Made by a program: the position numbers and the translations under genes. DNA of 64,000 bases from Mycobacterium sp. GA-0227b (GTDB lineage Bacteria > Actinomycetota > Actinomycetes > Mycobacteriales > Mycobacteriaceae). This document shows, piece by piece, positions 16,636 to 25,241 of the stretch. The DNA is taken from the NCBI RefSeq assembly GCF_001499855.1, contig NZ_LQIK01000033.1, forward strand, positions 124,001 to 188,000. The letters are read 5' to 3'. Position 1 is the first letter of the stretch. Each line of letters starts with the position of its first letter. A model generated the notes under the pieces. That model saw nothing but the letters and a program-made list of their open reading frames with translations. It did not search any database and had not been told where the DNA came from.

Positions 16636-17436
16636 GTGGAGACCGGTATGGACGCCGAATCGCTGGCGATGCTCGAGGACACGCTGCGCAAGACGATGCT
16701 GTCAGCCTCCGGCGCCGAGCTGGACGCCGCGCTGGCCGAGCTCGGCTGGGCCGAGATGCTGTCGGACATGCCCGATCAGGCAATTCCCTTGGTGTTCCGG
16801 CTGCTCGGCGAAACGGGTTCACACGCTTCGGTTCTCAACGATGTGCTGCTGGAGACCATTGGTGGCATGCCGGGCGGTACGCCGCCGATGCCGTACGCCG
16901 GGGGCAGTTGGGTGGTGTGGGAACGCGCGTCGAACAACGAACCCACACTGGCTGACCTGCCGCTGCGCCGGGTGCCCGACGGTGAGCTGATGCGGATGGG
17001 CGAGGCGCGACGGGCCGTCGGCTGGTGGCTGGTCGGCTCGGCCCGAGGGATGCTGGCCCTGGCCCGCCAGCACGCACTGGACCGGGTGCAGTTCGGCAAG
17101 CCGATCGCGTCCTTTCAAGCGGTTCGGCACCGGCTGGCCGAGACGCTGGTGGCGATCGAAGGCGCCGAGGCGACACTCGGACTGCCCGGGACCGAAAGCG
17201 CTGACCTGACCGCGATGCTGGCCAAGGCGGCCGCGGGCAAGGCGGCGCTGACCGCGGCCAAGCACTGCCAGCAGGTGCTCGGGGGGATCGGCTTCACCGC
17301 CGAGCACGATCTGCATCGCCACATCAAGCGCGCCCTCGTGCTCGACGGATTGCTCGGCAGCTCACGGGAACTCACCCGAAAGGCCGGCGCCGGACTGCGG
17401 GCCCGCGGCTCGGCCCCCCGCCTCGCCTACCTGTAG
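16636..17436 (+). CDS. Acyl-CoA dehydrogenase, small (beta) subunit
   Basis: This protein of ~266 residues is shorter than a full dehydrogenase and matches only parts of the fold, mainly the C-terminal helical domain (RQHALDRVQFGKPIASFQAV and QVLGGIGFTAEHDLHRHIKR). The residues that supply the catalytic glutamate in the partner are absent, as expected for the non-catalytic chain of alpha2beta2 FadE complexes. The GTG at 16636 is five bases after AAGGAG. An earlier GTG at 16630 lies inside that ribosome site. It is last in the plus-strand Rieske operon. Confidence 0.88.
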   Translation: METGMDAESLAMLEDTLRKTMLSASGAELDAALAELGWAEMLSDMPDQAIPLVFRLLGETGSHASVLNDVLLETIGGMPGGTPPMPYAGGSWVVWERASNNEPTLADLPLRRVPDGELMRMGEARRAVGWWLVGSARGMLALARQHALDRVQFGKPIASFQAVRHRLAETLVAIEGAEATLGLPGTESADLTAMLAKAAAGKAALTAAKHCQQVLGGIGFTAEHDLHRHIKRALVLDGLLGSSRELTRKAGAGLRARGSAPRLAYL

Positions 17437-17444
17437 CTCCCCTT

Positions 17445-17513
17445 CTGCGCGAGCGACCGTGTCTGTACGCCGACACACCGGTCACCGCGTACATTTGGCG
17501 GTCGCTCGCGCAG
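17445..17513. repeat. Dispersed intergenic hairpin repeat, copy 1
   Basis: CTGCGCGAGCGACCG (17445-17459) and CGGTCGCTCGCGCAG (17499-17513) form a perfect 15-base stem between two convergent genes. The loop GTGTCTGTACGCCGACAC is itself partly symmetrical. The same sequence plan recurs in opposite orientation at 34054-34117 and 59950-60014. It probably serves as a bidirectional terminator. Confidence 0.75.
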
Positions 17514-17523
17514 ATGAACTCAC

Positions 17524-18306
17524 CTACTGGATGTTGGCTTTCATCTCGTCGAGGTTCACCAGCACCGGCCAACCACCCACGCTCAGGGCATTGCCATGGC
17601 CGGTCTGGTGGATGTCGAACACCGACTGGATCGCCGCGTAGAAACCCTGCACATCCAGCGTCTGGTTCACCGCACGCTTGGCCTGCCGCAGCGCAAACGG
17701 GTTCATCTTCGCGATCTGCTCGGCCAGCGCCCGGGTTTCCGAGTCCAGCTGATCGCGCGGCACCACCTTGTTCACCATGCCGGTGCCGGCCACCTCGTCG
17801 GCCGTCATCGCCCGCCCGGTGAACAGAATCTCCTTGGCCTTGCGCGGACCGAGTTCCCAAGTGTGGCCGTGATATTCGACGCCGCCGATACCCATCAGCA
17901 CCACCGGGTCGGAGAACTGCGCATCGTCCGCGGCGATGATCAGGTCGCATGGCCAGCACAACAGCAGCCCGCCGGAGATGCAGCGGCCTTGGACCGCGGC
18001 GATCGACGGCTTGGGCACGTTGCGCCAGCGCAGCGTGTACTCCAGATAACGCTTGGCCTCGTGCTGGATGATGAAGTCCAACGTGATCTTGTCCGGTACG
18101 GGTCCCCCGCCGCGCAGATCGTGCCCGGCTGAGAAGTGTTTCCCATTGGCACGCAACACGATCACCGAGACCTCGTTGTCTTCTGCCGCGCGGGTCCACG
18201 CCGCGTCGAGTTCATCGAGCAGCTCCGGGTTCTGCGCATTGGCAGCCTCGGGCCGGTTCAACGTGATGGTCGCGATACGGTCGGCGACGTCGTATTCGAT
18301 GTACAT
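17524..18306 (-). CDS. Enoyl-CoA hydratase/isomerase family protein
   Basis: This is a 260-residue crotonase-fold protein starting MYIEYDVADRIATITLNRPE behind AAGGAT. The oxyanion-hole segments are HFSAGHDLRGGG and GRCISGGLLLCWPCD. The usual first glutamate is replaced in the GGLLL segment, so hydratase chemistry is not certain. It lies 12 bases downstream of a FadE gene in the same direction and resembles the hydratase-like protein at 33099-34040 in length pattern and in the CNP/PRDQL region (VNKVVPRDQL in both). It likely adds water to, or isomerises, an enoyl-CoA. Confidence 0.88.
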   Translation of the reverse strand: MYIEYDVADRIATITLNRPEAANAQNPELLDELDAAWTRAAEDNEVSVIVLRANGKHFSAGHDLRGGGPVPDKITLDFIIQHEAKRYLEYTLRWRNVPKPSIAAVQGRCISGGLLLCWPCDLIIAADDAQFSDPVVLMGIGGVEYHGHTWELGPRKAKEILFTGRAMTADEVAGTGMVNKVVPRDQLDSETRALAEQIAKMNPFALRQAKRAVNQTLDVQGFYAAIQSVFDIHQTGHGNALSVGGWPVLVNLDEMKANIQ

Positions 18307-18318
18307 GTTGCAATCCTT

Positions 18319-19494
18319 CTAATTTCGCGGCAGGCCCAGCAGTCGCTGGGCGATGATGTTGCGTTGGATCTCGGAGGTGCCGCCGGCGATCGTGCCGCCG
18401 AACGTCCGCACGTAGCGTTCGAACCAGCCGCACCTGTACAGGTCGAGGTGATGAGCGCTGTACGGGCCGGAGAAGTTCGGCGCGAAAAGCGCGTCGGTGC
18501 CCGCGGCGGCGAGCGCGTACTCCGTCGCCGCCTGCGACGCCTCCGAGCCGAGAAGTTTGAGCACCGACAGCGCGGACACGTCTTCATCGCCGCGTGCTGC
18601 GCGGGCCAGCGCGACCGAGCCGAGCAGCCGCAACGCCTGGTTGTCCATCACCAGCCCGGCGTACCGGTCACGATCGAGCGGGGAGCAGGGCCGGAAATCT
18701 TCGACGAGCTCCTGCAGGCGATCGGCATAGCTGAGCCACAACATGTTTCGCTCATGACCAAGCGAACCGTTGGCTACCCTCCAGCCCTCGTTCAGCGGCC
18801 CGACCAGGTTCTCGACGGGCACCCGCACGTCGTTGAAGAAAACCTCATTGAAGTCCAGGTCGTCGACGTCGCACAGCGATGCGAACGGCCGCCGCACCAC
18901 TCCGGGGAGGTCGGTCGGGATCAGCAGCACGCTGATGCCCTTGTGTTTGGCGGCTTTCGGATCGGTGCGGACAAAGGTCAGCAACACATCGGCGTCGTGT
19001 GCGCCCGACGTCCACACCTTCTGCCCGTTGACTACGAAGTGGTCACCGTCAAGGACGGCGCTGGTGCGCAGCGACGCAAGGTCGGACCCCGCGCCCGGTT
19101 CGCTCATCCCCAGCGACGCGGTGATCTCGGCCCGCAGGATCGGAACCGCCCAACGCTGTTGTTGCTCGGGGGTGCCGAACGAGATCAGCGATGCGGAGAT
19201 GATGCCCACACCCTGCGGGTTGTACGTCAGATACACGCGACGGCGTGCCAGTTCCTGTTGGTGAACATACTGCTGCAGGATCGTGGCGTTACGGCCGCCG
19301 AATTCCGGCGGATATCCCGGCAGCAGCCAGCCGTTGTCGAACATCAGCCGCTGCCAGTCCCGAGCCCAGGCCGGGACATCACTGCTGGACCGCGACCGCT
19401 CGACGGCCGCGGCGTCGGAGGGAAGATGCTCGTCGAGGAACGCGTTGAACTCGGCGCGGAACGCCTCGACATCAGCATCGAAGGTCAGCTGCAC
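18319..19494 (-). CDS. Acyl-CoA dehydrogenase (FadE)
   Basis: This is a 391-residue dehydrogenase beginning with a GTG (MQLTFDADVEAFRAEFNAFL). It shows SEPGAGSDLASLRTSA, KVWTSGAHDAD, a candidate catalytic glutamate in LGHERNMLWL and the C-terminal GGTSEIQRNIIAQRLLGL. It is transcribed away from the TetR gene at 19617. The shared intergenic region carries a perfect copy of the TGAGAA-N5-TTCTCA palindrome, so it is very probably repressed by a TetR protein. It forms a two-gene operon with the hydratase-like gene downstream. Confidence 0.93.
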   Translation of the reverse strand: MQLTFDADVEAFRAEFNAFLDEHLPSDAAAVERSRSSSDVPAWARDWQRLMFDNGWLLPGYPPEFGGRNATILQQYVHQQELARRRVYLTYNPQGVGIISASLISFGTPEQQQRWAVPILRAEITASLGMSEPGAGSDLASLRTSAVLDGDHFVVNGQKVWTSGAHDADVLLTFVRTDPKAAKHKGISVLLIPTDLPGVVRRPFASLCDVDDLDFNEVFFNDVRVPVENLVGPLNEGWRVANGSLGHERNMLWLSYADRLQELVEDFRPCSPLDRDRYAGLVMDNQALRLLGSVALARAARGDEDVSALSVLKLLGSEASQAATEYALAAAGTDALFAPNFSGPYSAHHLDLYRCGWFERYVRTFGGTIAGGTSEIQRNIIAQRLLGLPRN

Positions 19495-19544
19495 GAGACT
19501 CCCGCTGGATCAAATTTTTGGTAAGCCTACTGTTATCTCCAAAA

Positions 19545-19561
19545 TGAGAATACTATTCTCA
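19545..19561. promoter_or_regulatory. Palindromic operator between FadE and TetR
   Basis: TGAGAAT ACT ATTCTCA is a perfect seven-base inverted repeat and the most symmetrical copy in the window. It is flanked by A/T (ATGAGAAT...ATTCTCAT) and lies 51 bases from the FadE start and 56 bases from the TetR start. The position fits repression of both divergent genes. Confidence 0.75.
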
Positions 19562-19616
19562 TCGTGAGAAAGTTACAATCTCTGACACGTTGGCCGCGAG
19601 GGGGTCGAGGACCGCA

Positions 19617-20333
19617 ATGGCAAGGCGTTCTCCGGTACAGTCAGTTCATGTTCTCCCCACTCGACCTGCGTCTGAGTCGCCGGTGACGAGCCCAAGCGAA
19701 GAGCCGGCCTGGAAGCAACGCGCGGTCGAGCGATCGATCAAAACCGCCAAACTCCGGGCCGCGCAGCGGGTGCAGCGCTTCCTGGATGCCGCCCAGGCGA
19801 TCATCATCGAGAAGGGCAGCACGGACTTCACCGTGCAGGAGGTCGTGGACCGCTCGCGGCAGTCGCTGCGCAGTTTCTATCTGCAGTTCGACGGCAAGCA
19901 CGAGCTTTTGCTGGCGCTCTTCGAGGACGCCCTGAGCCGGTCTGCCGACCAGATCCGCGCCGCCACCACCACCGAAGATGAGCCGATCGAGCGGCTCAAG
20001 GTCGCGGTGCAGTTGCTCTTCGAGTCGTCGCGGCCCGACCCCACGGCGAAGCGGCCGCTGTTCACCGACTTCGCACCCCGGCTTCTGCTGTCGCATCCGA
20101 CCGAGGTGCGCGTCGCCCATGCGCCGCTGCTGGCACTGCTCACCGAGTTGATGGAAGAGGCCGGCGAGGCCGGTCAACTCCGCGAGGGCATCAATCCCAA
20201 GCGGATGGCGGCGATGACCATGCAGACGGTGATGTTCGTGGCGCAGTCGAACGGCGCCGAAGACGGCACCACCAAGCCCATCACAGCCGACGAAGTGTGG
20301 GATTTCTGCTCCCACGGTTTCGCCGCCCGCTAG
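19617..20333 (+). CDS. TetR-family regulator, candidate master of the palindrome regulon
   Basis: This is a ~238-residue regulator with an N-terminal extension of about 35 residues before the helix-turn-helix (RFLDAAQAIIIEKGSTDFTV, then QEVVDRSRQSLRSFYLQF). A helical ligand domain follows, containing RPLFTDFAPRLLLSHPTEVR. ATG 19617 follows GAGG at good spacing. A TTG at 19590 and a GTG at 19683 are alternatives. Perfect or near-perfect TGAGAA-N5-TTCTCA elements lie both upstream (19545) and directly downstream (20335, 20361, 20418). It is therefore the best local candidate for the protein that binds them. Confidence 0.88.
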   Translation: MARRSPVQSVHVLPTRPASESPVTSPSEEPAWKQRAVERSIKTAKLRAAQRVQRFLDAAQAIIIEKGSTDFTVQEVVDRSRQSLRSFYLQFDGKHELLLALFEDALSRSADQIRAATTTEDEPIERLKVAVQLLFESSRPDPTAKRPLFTDFAPRLLLSHPTEVRVAHAPLLALLTELMEEAGEAGQLREGINPKRMAAMTMQTVMFVAQSNGAEDGTTKPITADEVWDFCSHGFAAR

Positions 20334-20334
20334 C

Positions 20335-20351
20335 CGAGAACTGCGTTCTCG
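20335..20351. promoter_or_regulatory. Palindromic operator, P450 promoter copy 1
   Basis: CGAGAA CTGCG TTCTCG is a perfect six-base inverted repeat of the shared element, starting two bases after the TetR stop codon. Two further copies follow within 85 bases in the 228-base gap before the P450 gene. No gene was found in that gap. Confidence 0.65.
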
Positions 20352-20360
20352 CGCCTTGAG

Positions 20361-20377
20361 CGAGAATCGTGTTCTCC
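20361..20377. promoter_or_regulatory. Palindromic operator, P450 promoter copy 2
   Basis: CGAGAA TCGTG TTCTCC has five of six arm bases paired. Its centre is 26 bases from that of copy 1, about two and a half helical turns. Confidence 0.6.
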
Positions 20378-20417
20378 CCTCCAAAGCGCGTCGGTGCGAC
20401 GACGACCGCGGCCCATC

Positions 20418-20434
20418 TGAGAACGATGTTCTTC
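20418..20434. promoter_or_regulatory. Palindromic operator, P450 promoter copy 3
   Basis: TGAGAA CGATG TTCTTC is a slightly imperfect copy. A possible -35 element (TTGACA, 20473-20478) lies 38 bases downstream, so all three operators would sit upstream of or over the P450 promoter. Confidence 0.55.
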
Positions 20435-20561
20435 GTAATGAAGAGCCGGATTAGGCGAAGATGAATCGCTTGTTGACACCCTCGTGTGGCGAATGCCAGA
20501 GTTGTGAGACAAATACCATTCCGATGTCTTACGCCACCCTGGTCCACCGAGAGGCGACCCC

Positions 20562-21773
20562 GTGACGATCAGTGCCCAGAATCCGACCGTCGACGCCGTG
20601 TACTTCGATCCGTACGACGTAGAACTGAACGCCGATCCGTACCCGATGTTCCGGCGGCTACGCGACGAGCAGCCGCTGTACTACAACGAGCAGCACGACT
20701 TCTACGCAGTCAGCCGCTTCGCGGACGTCAACAGGGCCCTGGTGGACTGGGAGACCTTCAGCTCTGCCCGCGGCGCCATCGTCGAGTTGATCAAAGCCAA
20801 CCTCGAGATGCCCCCGGGCACAGTGATTTTCGAGGACCCGCCGATCCACGACATCCACCGCAAGCTGCTGGCCCGGATGTTCACCCCGCGCAAGGTCAAC
20901 GCGCTCGAGCCGGTGATACGCGAGTACTGCGCCCAGAGCCTGGACCCGTTGATCGGCGCCTCGCGATTCGACTTCGTCGCCGACCTCGGCGCGCAGATGC
21001 CGATGAAGGTGATCAGCGCACTGTTGGGCATCCCCGAAGACGACCAGGAGATGATCCGCGATCACGCCAACGCGCAATTGCGCACGGAGGCAGGCCAACC
21101 CATGAAGGCCGGCACCGACTTCGCGGTCGGTGACCTGTTCGAGGCCTACATCGACTGGCGCGTCGAGCATCCCTCCGACGACATCATGACCGAGTTGCTC
21201 AACGCCGAGTTCGTCGACGAGACAGGCACCACCAGACGGCTGACCCGCCAGGAGTTGCTGACCTATCTCAATGTGGTGGCCGGCGCAGGCAACGAAACCA
21301 CGACGCGACTGATCGGCTGGGCGGGCAAGGTCCTGGCCGAACACCCCGATCAGCGCCGCGACCTGGTTGAGAACCCGGCCCTGATCCCCCAGGCGATCGA
21401 GGAGATTCTGCGTTTCGAACCGCCCGCGCCGCATGTGGCCCGCTACGTCACCCGCGACGCCGAATTCTACGGCCGGACGGTGCCGGCGGGCAGCGTGATG
21501 ATGATGCTGATCGGCGCCGCAGTGCGCGATCACCGCCAGTTCCCGCCGGACGGCGACGTGTTCGACATCCACCGGGAACCCCGTCAGCACTTGGCATTCA
21601 GCGTGGGCACGCACTACTGCCTCGGCTCGGCCCTCGCCCGGCTCGAGGGACGCGTCGCCCTCGAGGAGATCCTCAAGCGCTTCCCCGAATGGGACGTCGA
21701 CGTGGCCAACGCGTCGCTGTCCCCGACATCGACTGTCCGCGGCTGGGAGTCAATGCCGGCTCTCCTTCCGTGA
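20562..21773 (+). CDS. Cytochrome P450
   Basis: This is a 403-residue class I bacterial P450. The I-helix oxygen-binding motif is AGAGNETTTRL, the K-helix ExxR is in EEILRFEPPAP and the haem loop is FSVGTHYCLG, with the axial cysteine near residue 356. It starts at GTG 20562 after GAGAGGC. No ferredoxin gene is adjacent, so electrons must come from elsewhere, possibly the ferredoxin at 39003. A mycofactocin-type SDR follows after 44 bases and an APH kinase after that, suggesting hydroxylation followed by oxidation of the new alcohol. Three operator copies precede it. Confidence 0.94.
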   Translation: MTISAQNPTVDAVYFDPYDVELNADPYPMFRRLRDEQPLYYNEQHDFYAVSRFADVNRALVDWETFSSARGAIVELIKANLEMPPGTVIFEDPPIHDIHRKLLARMFTPRKVNALEPVIREYCAQSLDPLIGASRFDFVADLGAQMPMKVISALLGIPEDDQEMIRDHANAQLRTEAGQPMKAGTDFAVGDLFEAYIDWRVEHPSDDIMTELLNAEFVDETGTTRRLTRQELLTYLNVVAGAGNETTTRLIGWAGKVLAEHPDQRRDLVENPALIPQAIEEILRFEPPAPHVARYVTRDAEFYGRTVPAGSVMMMLIGAAVRDHRQFPPDGDVFDIHREPRQHLAFSVGTHYCLGSALARLEGRVALEEILKRFPEWDVDVANASLSPTSTVRGWESMPALLP

Positions 21774-21817
21774 CCTTCTATGAATTTCCTTCCAGCAACT
21801 ACGAATTGAGGTAACCA

Positions 21818-22654
21818 ATGACTGGACGTGTCGAAGGCAAGGTCGCTTTCATCACCGGCGCCGCCCGTGGCCAGGGCCGCGCGCACGCCGTCCGCCTGGC
21901 GCAGGAGGGCGCCGACATCATCGCCGTCGACATCTGCAAGCAGATCGACAGCGTGCGAATCCCGCTGTCCACTCCGGAGGATCTGGCCGAAACCGCCGAC
22001 CTGGTCAAGGGTTTGAACCGCCGCATCTACACCGCCGAGGTGGACGTCCGCGACTTCGACGCGCTCAAGGCCGCGGTCGACGCCGGTGTGGAGCAGATGG
22101 GCAGGCTCGACATCATCGTCGCCAACGCCGGCATCGGCAACGGTGGCGAGACGCTGGACAAGACCAGCGAGGGTGACTGGACCGACATGATCGACGTCAA
22201 CCTGGCCGGCGTGTGGAAGACGGTCAAGGCCGGTGTCCCGCACATTCTCGCGGGCGGCCGCGGCGGCTCGATCATCCTGACCAGCTCGGTCGGCGGCTTG
22301 AAGGCCTACCCGCACACGGGTCACTATGTCGCAGCCAAACACGGTGTGGTGGGCCTGATGCGGACGTTCGCCGTCGAGCTGGGTGCGCAGAACATCCGCG
22401 TCAACTCGGTGCACCCGACGAACGTCAACACCCCGCTGTTCATGAACGAACCGACGATGAAACTGTTCCGGCCCGATCTGGAGAACCCGGGCCCCGACGA
22501 CATGAAGGTTGTCGGCCAGCTGATGCATACGCTGCCGATCGGTTGGGTCGAACCGGAGGACATCGCCAACGCCGTGCTGTTCCTCGCTTCCGACGAGAGC
22601 CGCTACATCACCGGTGTGACTCTGCCCGTCGACGGCGGCAGTTGCCTGAAGTAG
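21818..22654 (+). CDS. Mycofactocin-coupled SDR family oxidoreductase
   Basis: This is a 278-residue SDR. Distinctive features are the cofactor motif ITGAARGQGRAHAVRLAQEG, the VDICKQIDSVR insertion, IVANAGIGNGG, YVAAKHGVVGLM (YxxxK) and HPTNVNTPLF. This combination is the hallmark of the actinobacterial subfamily that holds NAD tightly and passes electrons to mycofactocin rather than to free NAD. It probably oxidises an alcohol made by the P450 upstream. The mycofactocin biosynthesis genes are not in this window. Confidence 0.9.
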   Translation: MTGRVEGKVAFITGAARGQGRAHAVRLAQEGADIIAVDICKQIDSVRIPLSTPEDLAETADLVKGLNRRIYTAEVDVRDFDALKAAVDAGVEQMGRLDIIVANAGIGNGGETLDKTSEGDWTDMIDVNLAGVWKTVKAGVPHILAGGRGGSIILTSSVGGLKAYPHTGHYVAAKHGVVGLMRTFAVELGAQNIRVNSVHPTNVNTPLFMNEPTMKLFRPDLENPGPDDMKVVGQLMHTLPIGWVEPEDIANAVLFLASDESRYITGVTLPVDGGSCLK

Positions 22655-22660
22655 TTCCGG

Positions 22661-23731
22661 GTGACCGCAGCGGAGCTGTCCCTGCCCGGTAATTGGGACG
22701 AAATCACGCCCGATTGGATGACTGCGGCGCTCGCCGAGCACTTTCCGGGCGCCACCGTCGAACGTGTCACCGTCGCGTTGCGTGACGACGGCACCAACCG
22801 GCGGGCGCGGCTGGCGTTGACGTACTCGGCGGGTTCGGGGCCTGCGACGGTGTTCGCCAAGGCCGTCGACCCCGACCACGCCGAGCTCGTCGCGCTCACC
22901 AGCGGCCTGTTCCACGAACCGCGACTCTTCAGCTCGGGTGTGACGCTGCCGCTCGACCATCCGACCGTCTACGCGGCGCTCATCGACGAGCCGGGCTCCA
23001 ATTTCCTGATGATCATGGAGGATGTCGTCGCCCGGGGCGCCGATCCGCGCGACTCGACCCGGCCGATGTCGGTCGAGCAGGTCGCCAACGGAGTCCGCGG
23101 GCTGGCGCGGATGCACAGCCAGTTCTGGGGTGAGCGGCTGATCGCCGACCCCGCGCTGGGCTGGCTCGAGCCGTTCGTCGCGTTCGAAGGGCTCGAGTAC
23201 GCCCCGTTGCACATCGCCCATGAGCGACTCGGGAATTCGGTATCCTCGGAGATTCTCGGCTTGAGCGGAACGGAGCTGTTCGTCGACGTCTGGGCCCGCT
23301 ACATCGGCACGCTGACGACTGCGCCTCAGACGCTGCTGCACGGTGATCCGCACATCGGCAACACCTACGTCCTTCCCGGCGACGAGGTCGGGTTCCTGGA
23401 CTGGCAGATGGCCCGCCGCGGCAACTGGTCGTTGGATCTCGGCTATTTCCTGCAGGGCGCGTTGACGATCGAGGACCGCAGGCGGTGCGAGCGCGATCTG
23501 CTCGACGAGTACCGCGCGGCACTCACCCTGCCCGCGGCCGAACTTCCGTCGGCCGAAGAGGTTTGGCTACGGTACCGCGCGTCCGTCGCGCACGGGCTCG
23601 CCATCTGGATGGCCACCCTGTCGGGTGGCGACGCCTGGCAGGACGCAGCCGTCTGCCTCGCGTTGGCGCAACGGTATTCGGCGGCGTTCCTCGACCTCGA
23701 CACGCGGGCGGCGCTGGCGGCGATCACTTAG
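22661..23731 (+). CDS. APH-family phosphotransferase
   Basis: This is a 356-residue kinase-fold protein with catalytic loop LLHGDPHIGNTYV and metal-binding GFLDWQMAR. It is distantly related in plan to the kinase at 347-1375. The N-lobe is less typical and contains TVFAKAVDPDH as the likely lysine strand. GTG 22661 follows the SDR stop by six bases, so it is the third gene of the P450 operon. It may phosphorylate a hydroxylated intermediate before elimination, by analogy with LvaA and ACAD10/11, which is an inference. It could also be a small-molecule kinase with unrelated function. Confidence 0.82.
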   Translation: MTAAELSLPGNWDEITPDWMTAALAEHFPGATVERVTVALRDDGTNRRARLALTYSAGSGPATVFAKAVDPDHAELVALTSGLFHEPRLFSSGVTLPLDHPTVYAALIDEPGSNFLMIMEDVVARGADPRDSTRPMSVEQVANGVRGLARMHSQFWGERLIADPALGWLEPFVAFEGLEYAPLHIAHERLGNSVSSEILGLSGTELFVDVWARYIGTLTTAPQTLLHGDPHIGNTYVLPGDEVGFLDWQMARRGNWSLDLGYFLQGALTIEDRRRCERDLLDEYRAALTLPAAELPSAEEVWLRYRASVAHGLAIWMATLSGGDAWQDAAVCLALAQRYSAAFLDLDTRAALAAIT

Positions 23732-23804
23732 CCGAAATCCCCCGATCTTGACGGTCCGGTGGTTCGATAGAGCCTTCGGGGCCGACGGTCCGCAGGGGGT
23801 GCGT

Positions 23805-25241
23805 GTGAAGCGACTCAACGGCATGGACGCCATGCTGCTCTACAGCGAGACACCAAACCTGCACACGCACACGTTGAAGGTGGCGATCGTCAACGCCGCC
23901 GACTTCGACGGCGAGTTCACGTTCGACCTGTTCCGGCGCACCATCGCCCGGAGGCTGCACCTGCTCGACCCGTTGCGCTACCGGCTCGTCGACATCCCGT
24001 GGAAGCTGCATCATCCGATGTGGCTCGAGGACTGCCCGGTCGACCTCGACTATCACCTGCGCCGCGTGCAGGTGCCGAGCCCGGGCGGCCGCCGCGAGCT
24101 CGACGAGGTGATCGGCCGGATCGCCAGCACGCCGCTCGACCGCACCCGGCCGCTGTGGGAGTTCCACTTCGCCGAGGGAATGGCTGACGACCGCTTCGCG
24201 CTCATCGGCAAGGTGCACCACACGCTGGCCGACGGCGTCGCCTCGGCGAATCTGCTTGCGCGGCTGATGGATCTGGCCGATGGGGCCCAGGACGAGCGCG
24301 AAGACTATGCGACATGCGATCCGCCGACGAAGGCGCAGTTGCTGCGGGAGGCCGGCCGCGACAACGCTCGCCACGTCGCGGCGTTGCCGCGCCTTCTCGT
24401 CGACGCGGGGCGGGGCGTCAGTCGCTTGCGGCGGCGGTTCCGGGGCCAGAGCGAGTCCCCCGATCTGGCCAAGATGTTCAAGACGCCACCCACATTCCTC
24501 AACCATGTGGTGTCGCCTGTCCGCACTTTCGCCACCGCCTCGGTGTCCCTCGCCGACGTCAAGGAGACGGCCAAACACCTCGGCGTGACGTTCAACGACC
24601 TTCTCCTGGCCATGGCGGCCGGTGGCTTGCGAGAACTGCTGCTGCGCTACGACGGGCGGGCCGACCGGCCGATCATGGCGTCGGTGCCGGTGTCCACCGA
24701 CCGGTCGCCCGACCGGATCACCGGCAACGAAATCGGCGGGCTGTCGGTGTCGTTGCCCGTACACATCGACGACCCGTTGGAACGCGTCCGCTTGACGTCC
24801 TTCGCGACCTCGCGAGCCAAAGAGGTCTACGAACTACTCGGCCCGACACTGCAGGCGCGGATGATGGACTACCTGCCGCCGCCGCTCGCGCCGGCGCTGT
24901 TCCGCTGGCAGGCCCGACGCGCGTCCCACAATCCGCTGATGAACGTCGCGATCTCCAGCGTCCCCGGACCGCGCAGGCACGGTCATGTCGGAGGCGCGAA
25001 GGTGAGCGAGATCTATTCGGTCGGTGTGCTGTCGCCGGGCAGTGCGTTCAACATGACGGTGTGGAGCTACGTCGATCAGGTCGACATCTCGGTGCTCTCC
25101 GATGACCAGACCTTCGACGACGTCCATGAAGCCACCGACGCGATGATCCACGGGTTGGCCGAAATACGTGACGCCGCAGGGCTTCCGGCGCTGTCGACGG
25201 TCGATACGGCGATGGCGCCGGCCACCGCCACCACGACCTAG
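23805..25241 (+). CDS. Wax ester synthase/diacylglycerol acyltransferase (WS/DGAT)
   Basis: This is a ~478-residue acyltransferase that makes triacylglycerol or wax esters from acyl-CoA. The catalytic HHxxxDG motif is HHTLADG at residues 138-144. The start KRLNGMDAMLLYSE and the C-terminal NVAISSVPGPRR and YSVGVLSPGSAFN are typical. GTG 23805 is used because AGGGGG lies five bases upstream. Its stop shares the CTAG palindrome with the convergent FadD stop. Together with that FadD and the PlsC-like gene it resembles the M. tuberculosis Rv1425-Rv1428c block. Confidence 0.92.
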   Translation: MKRLNGMDAMLLYSETPNLHTHTLKVAIVNAADFDGEFTFDLFRRTIARRLHLLDPLRYRLVDIPWKLHHPMWLEDCPVDLDYHLRRVQVPSPGGRRELDEVIGRIASTPLDRTRPLWEFHFAEGMADDRFALIGKVHHTLADGVASANLLARLMDLADGAQDEREDYATCDPPTKAQLLREAGRDNARHVAALPRLLVDAGRGVSRLRRRFRGQSESPDLAKMFKTPPTFLNHVVSPVRTFATASVSLADVKETAKHLGVTFNDLLLAMAAGGLRELLLRYDGRADRPIMASVPVSTDRSPDRITGNEIGGLSVSLPVHIDDPLERVRLTSFATSRAKEVYELLGPTLQARMMDYLPPPLAPALFRWQARRASHNPLMNVAISSVPGPRRHGHVGGAKVSEIYSVGVLSPGSAFNMTVWSYVDQVDISVLSDDQTFDDVHEATDAMIHGLAEIRDAAGLPALSTVDTAMAPATATTT

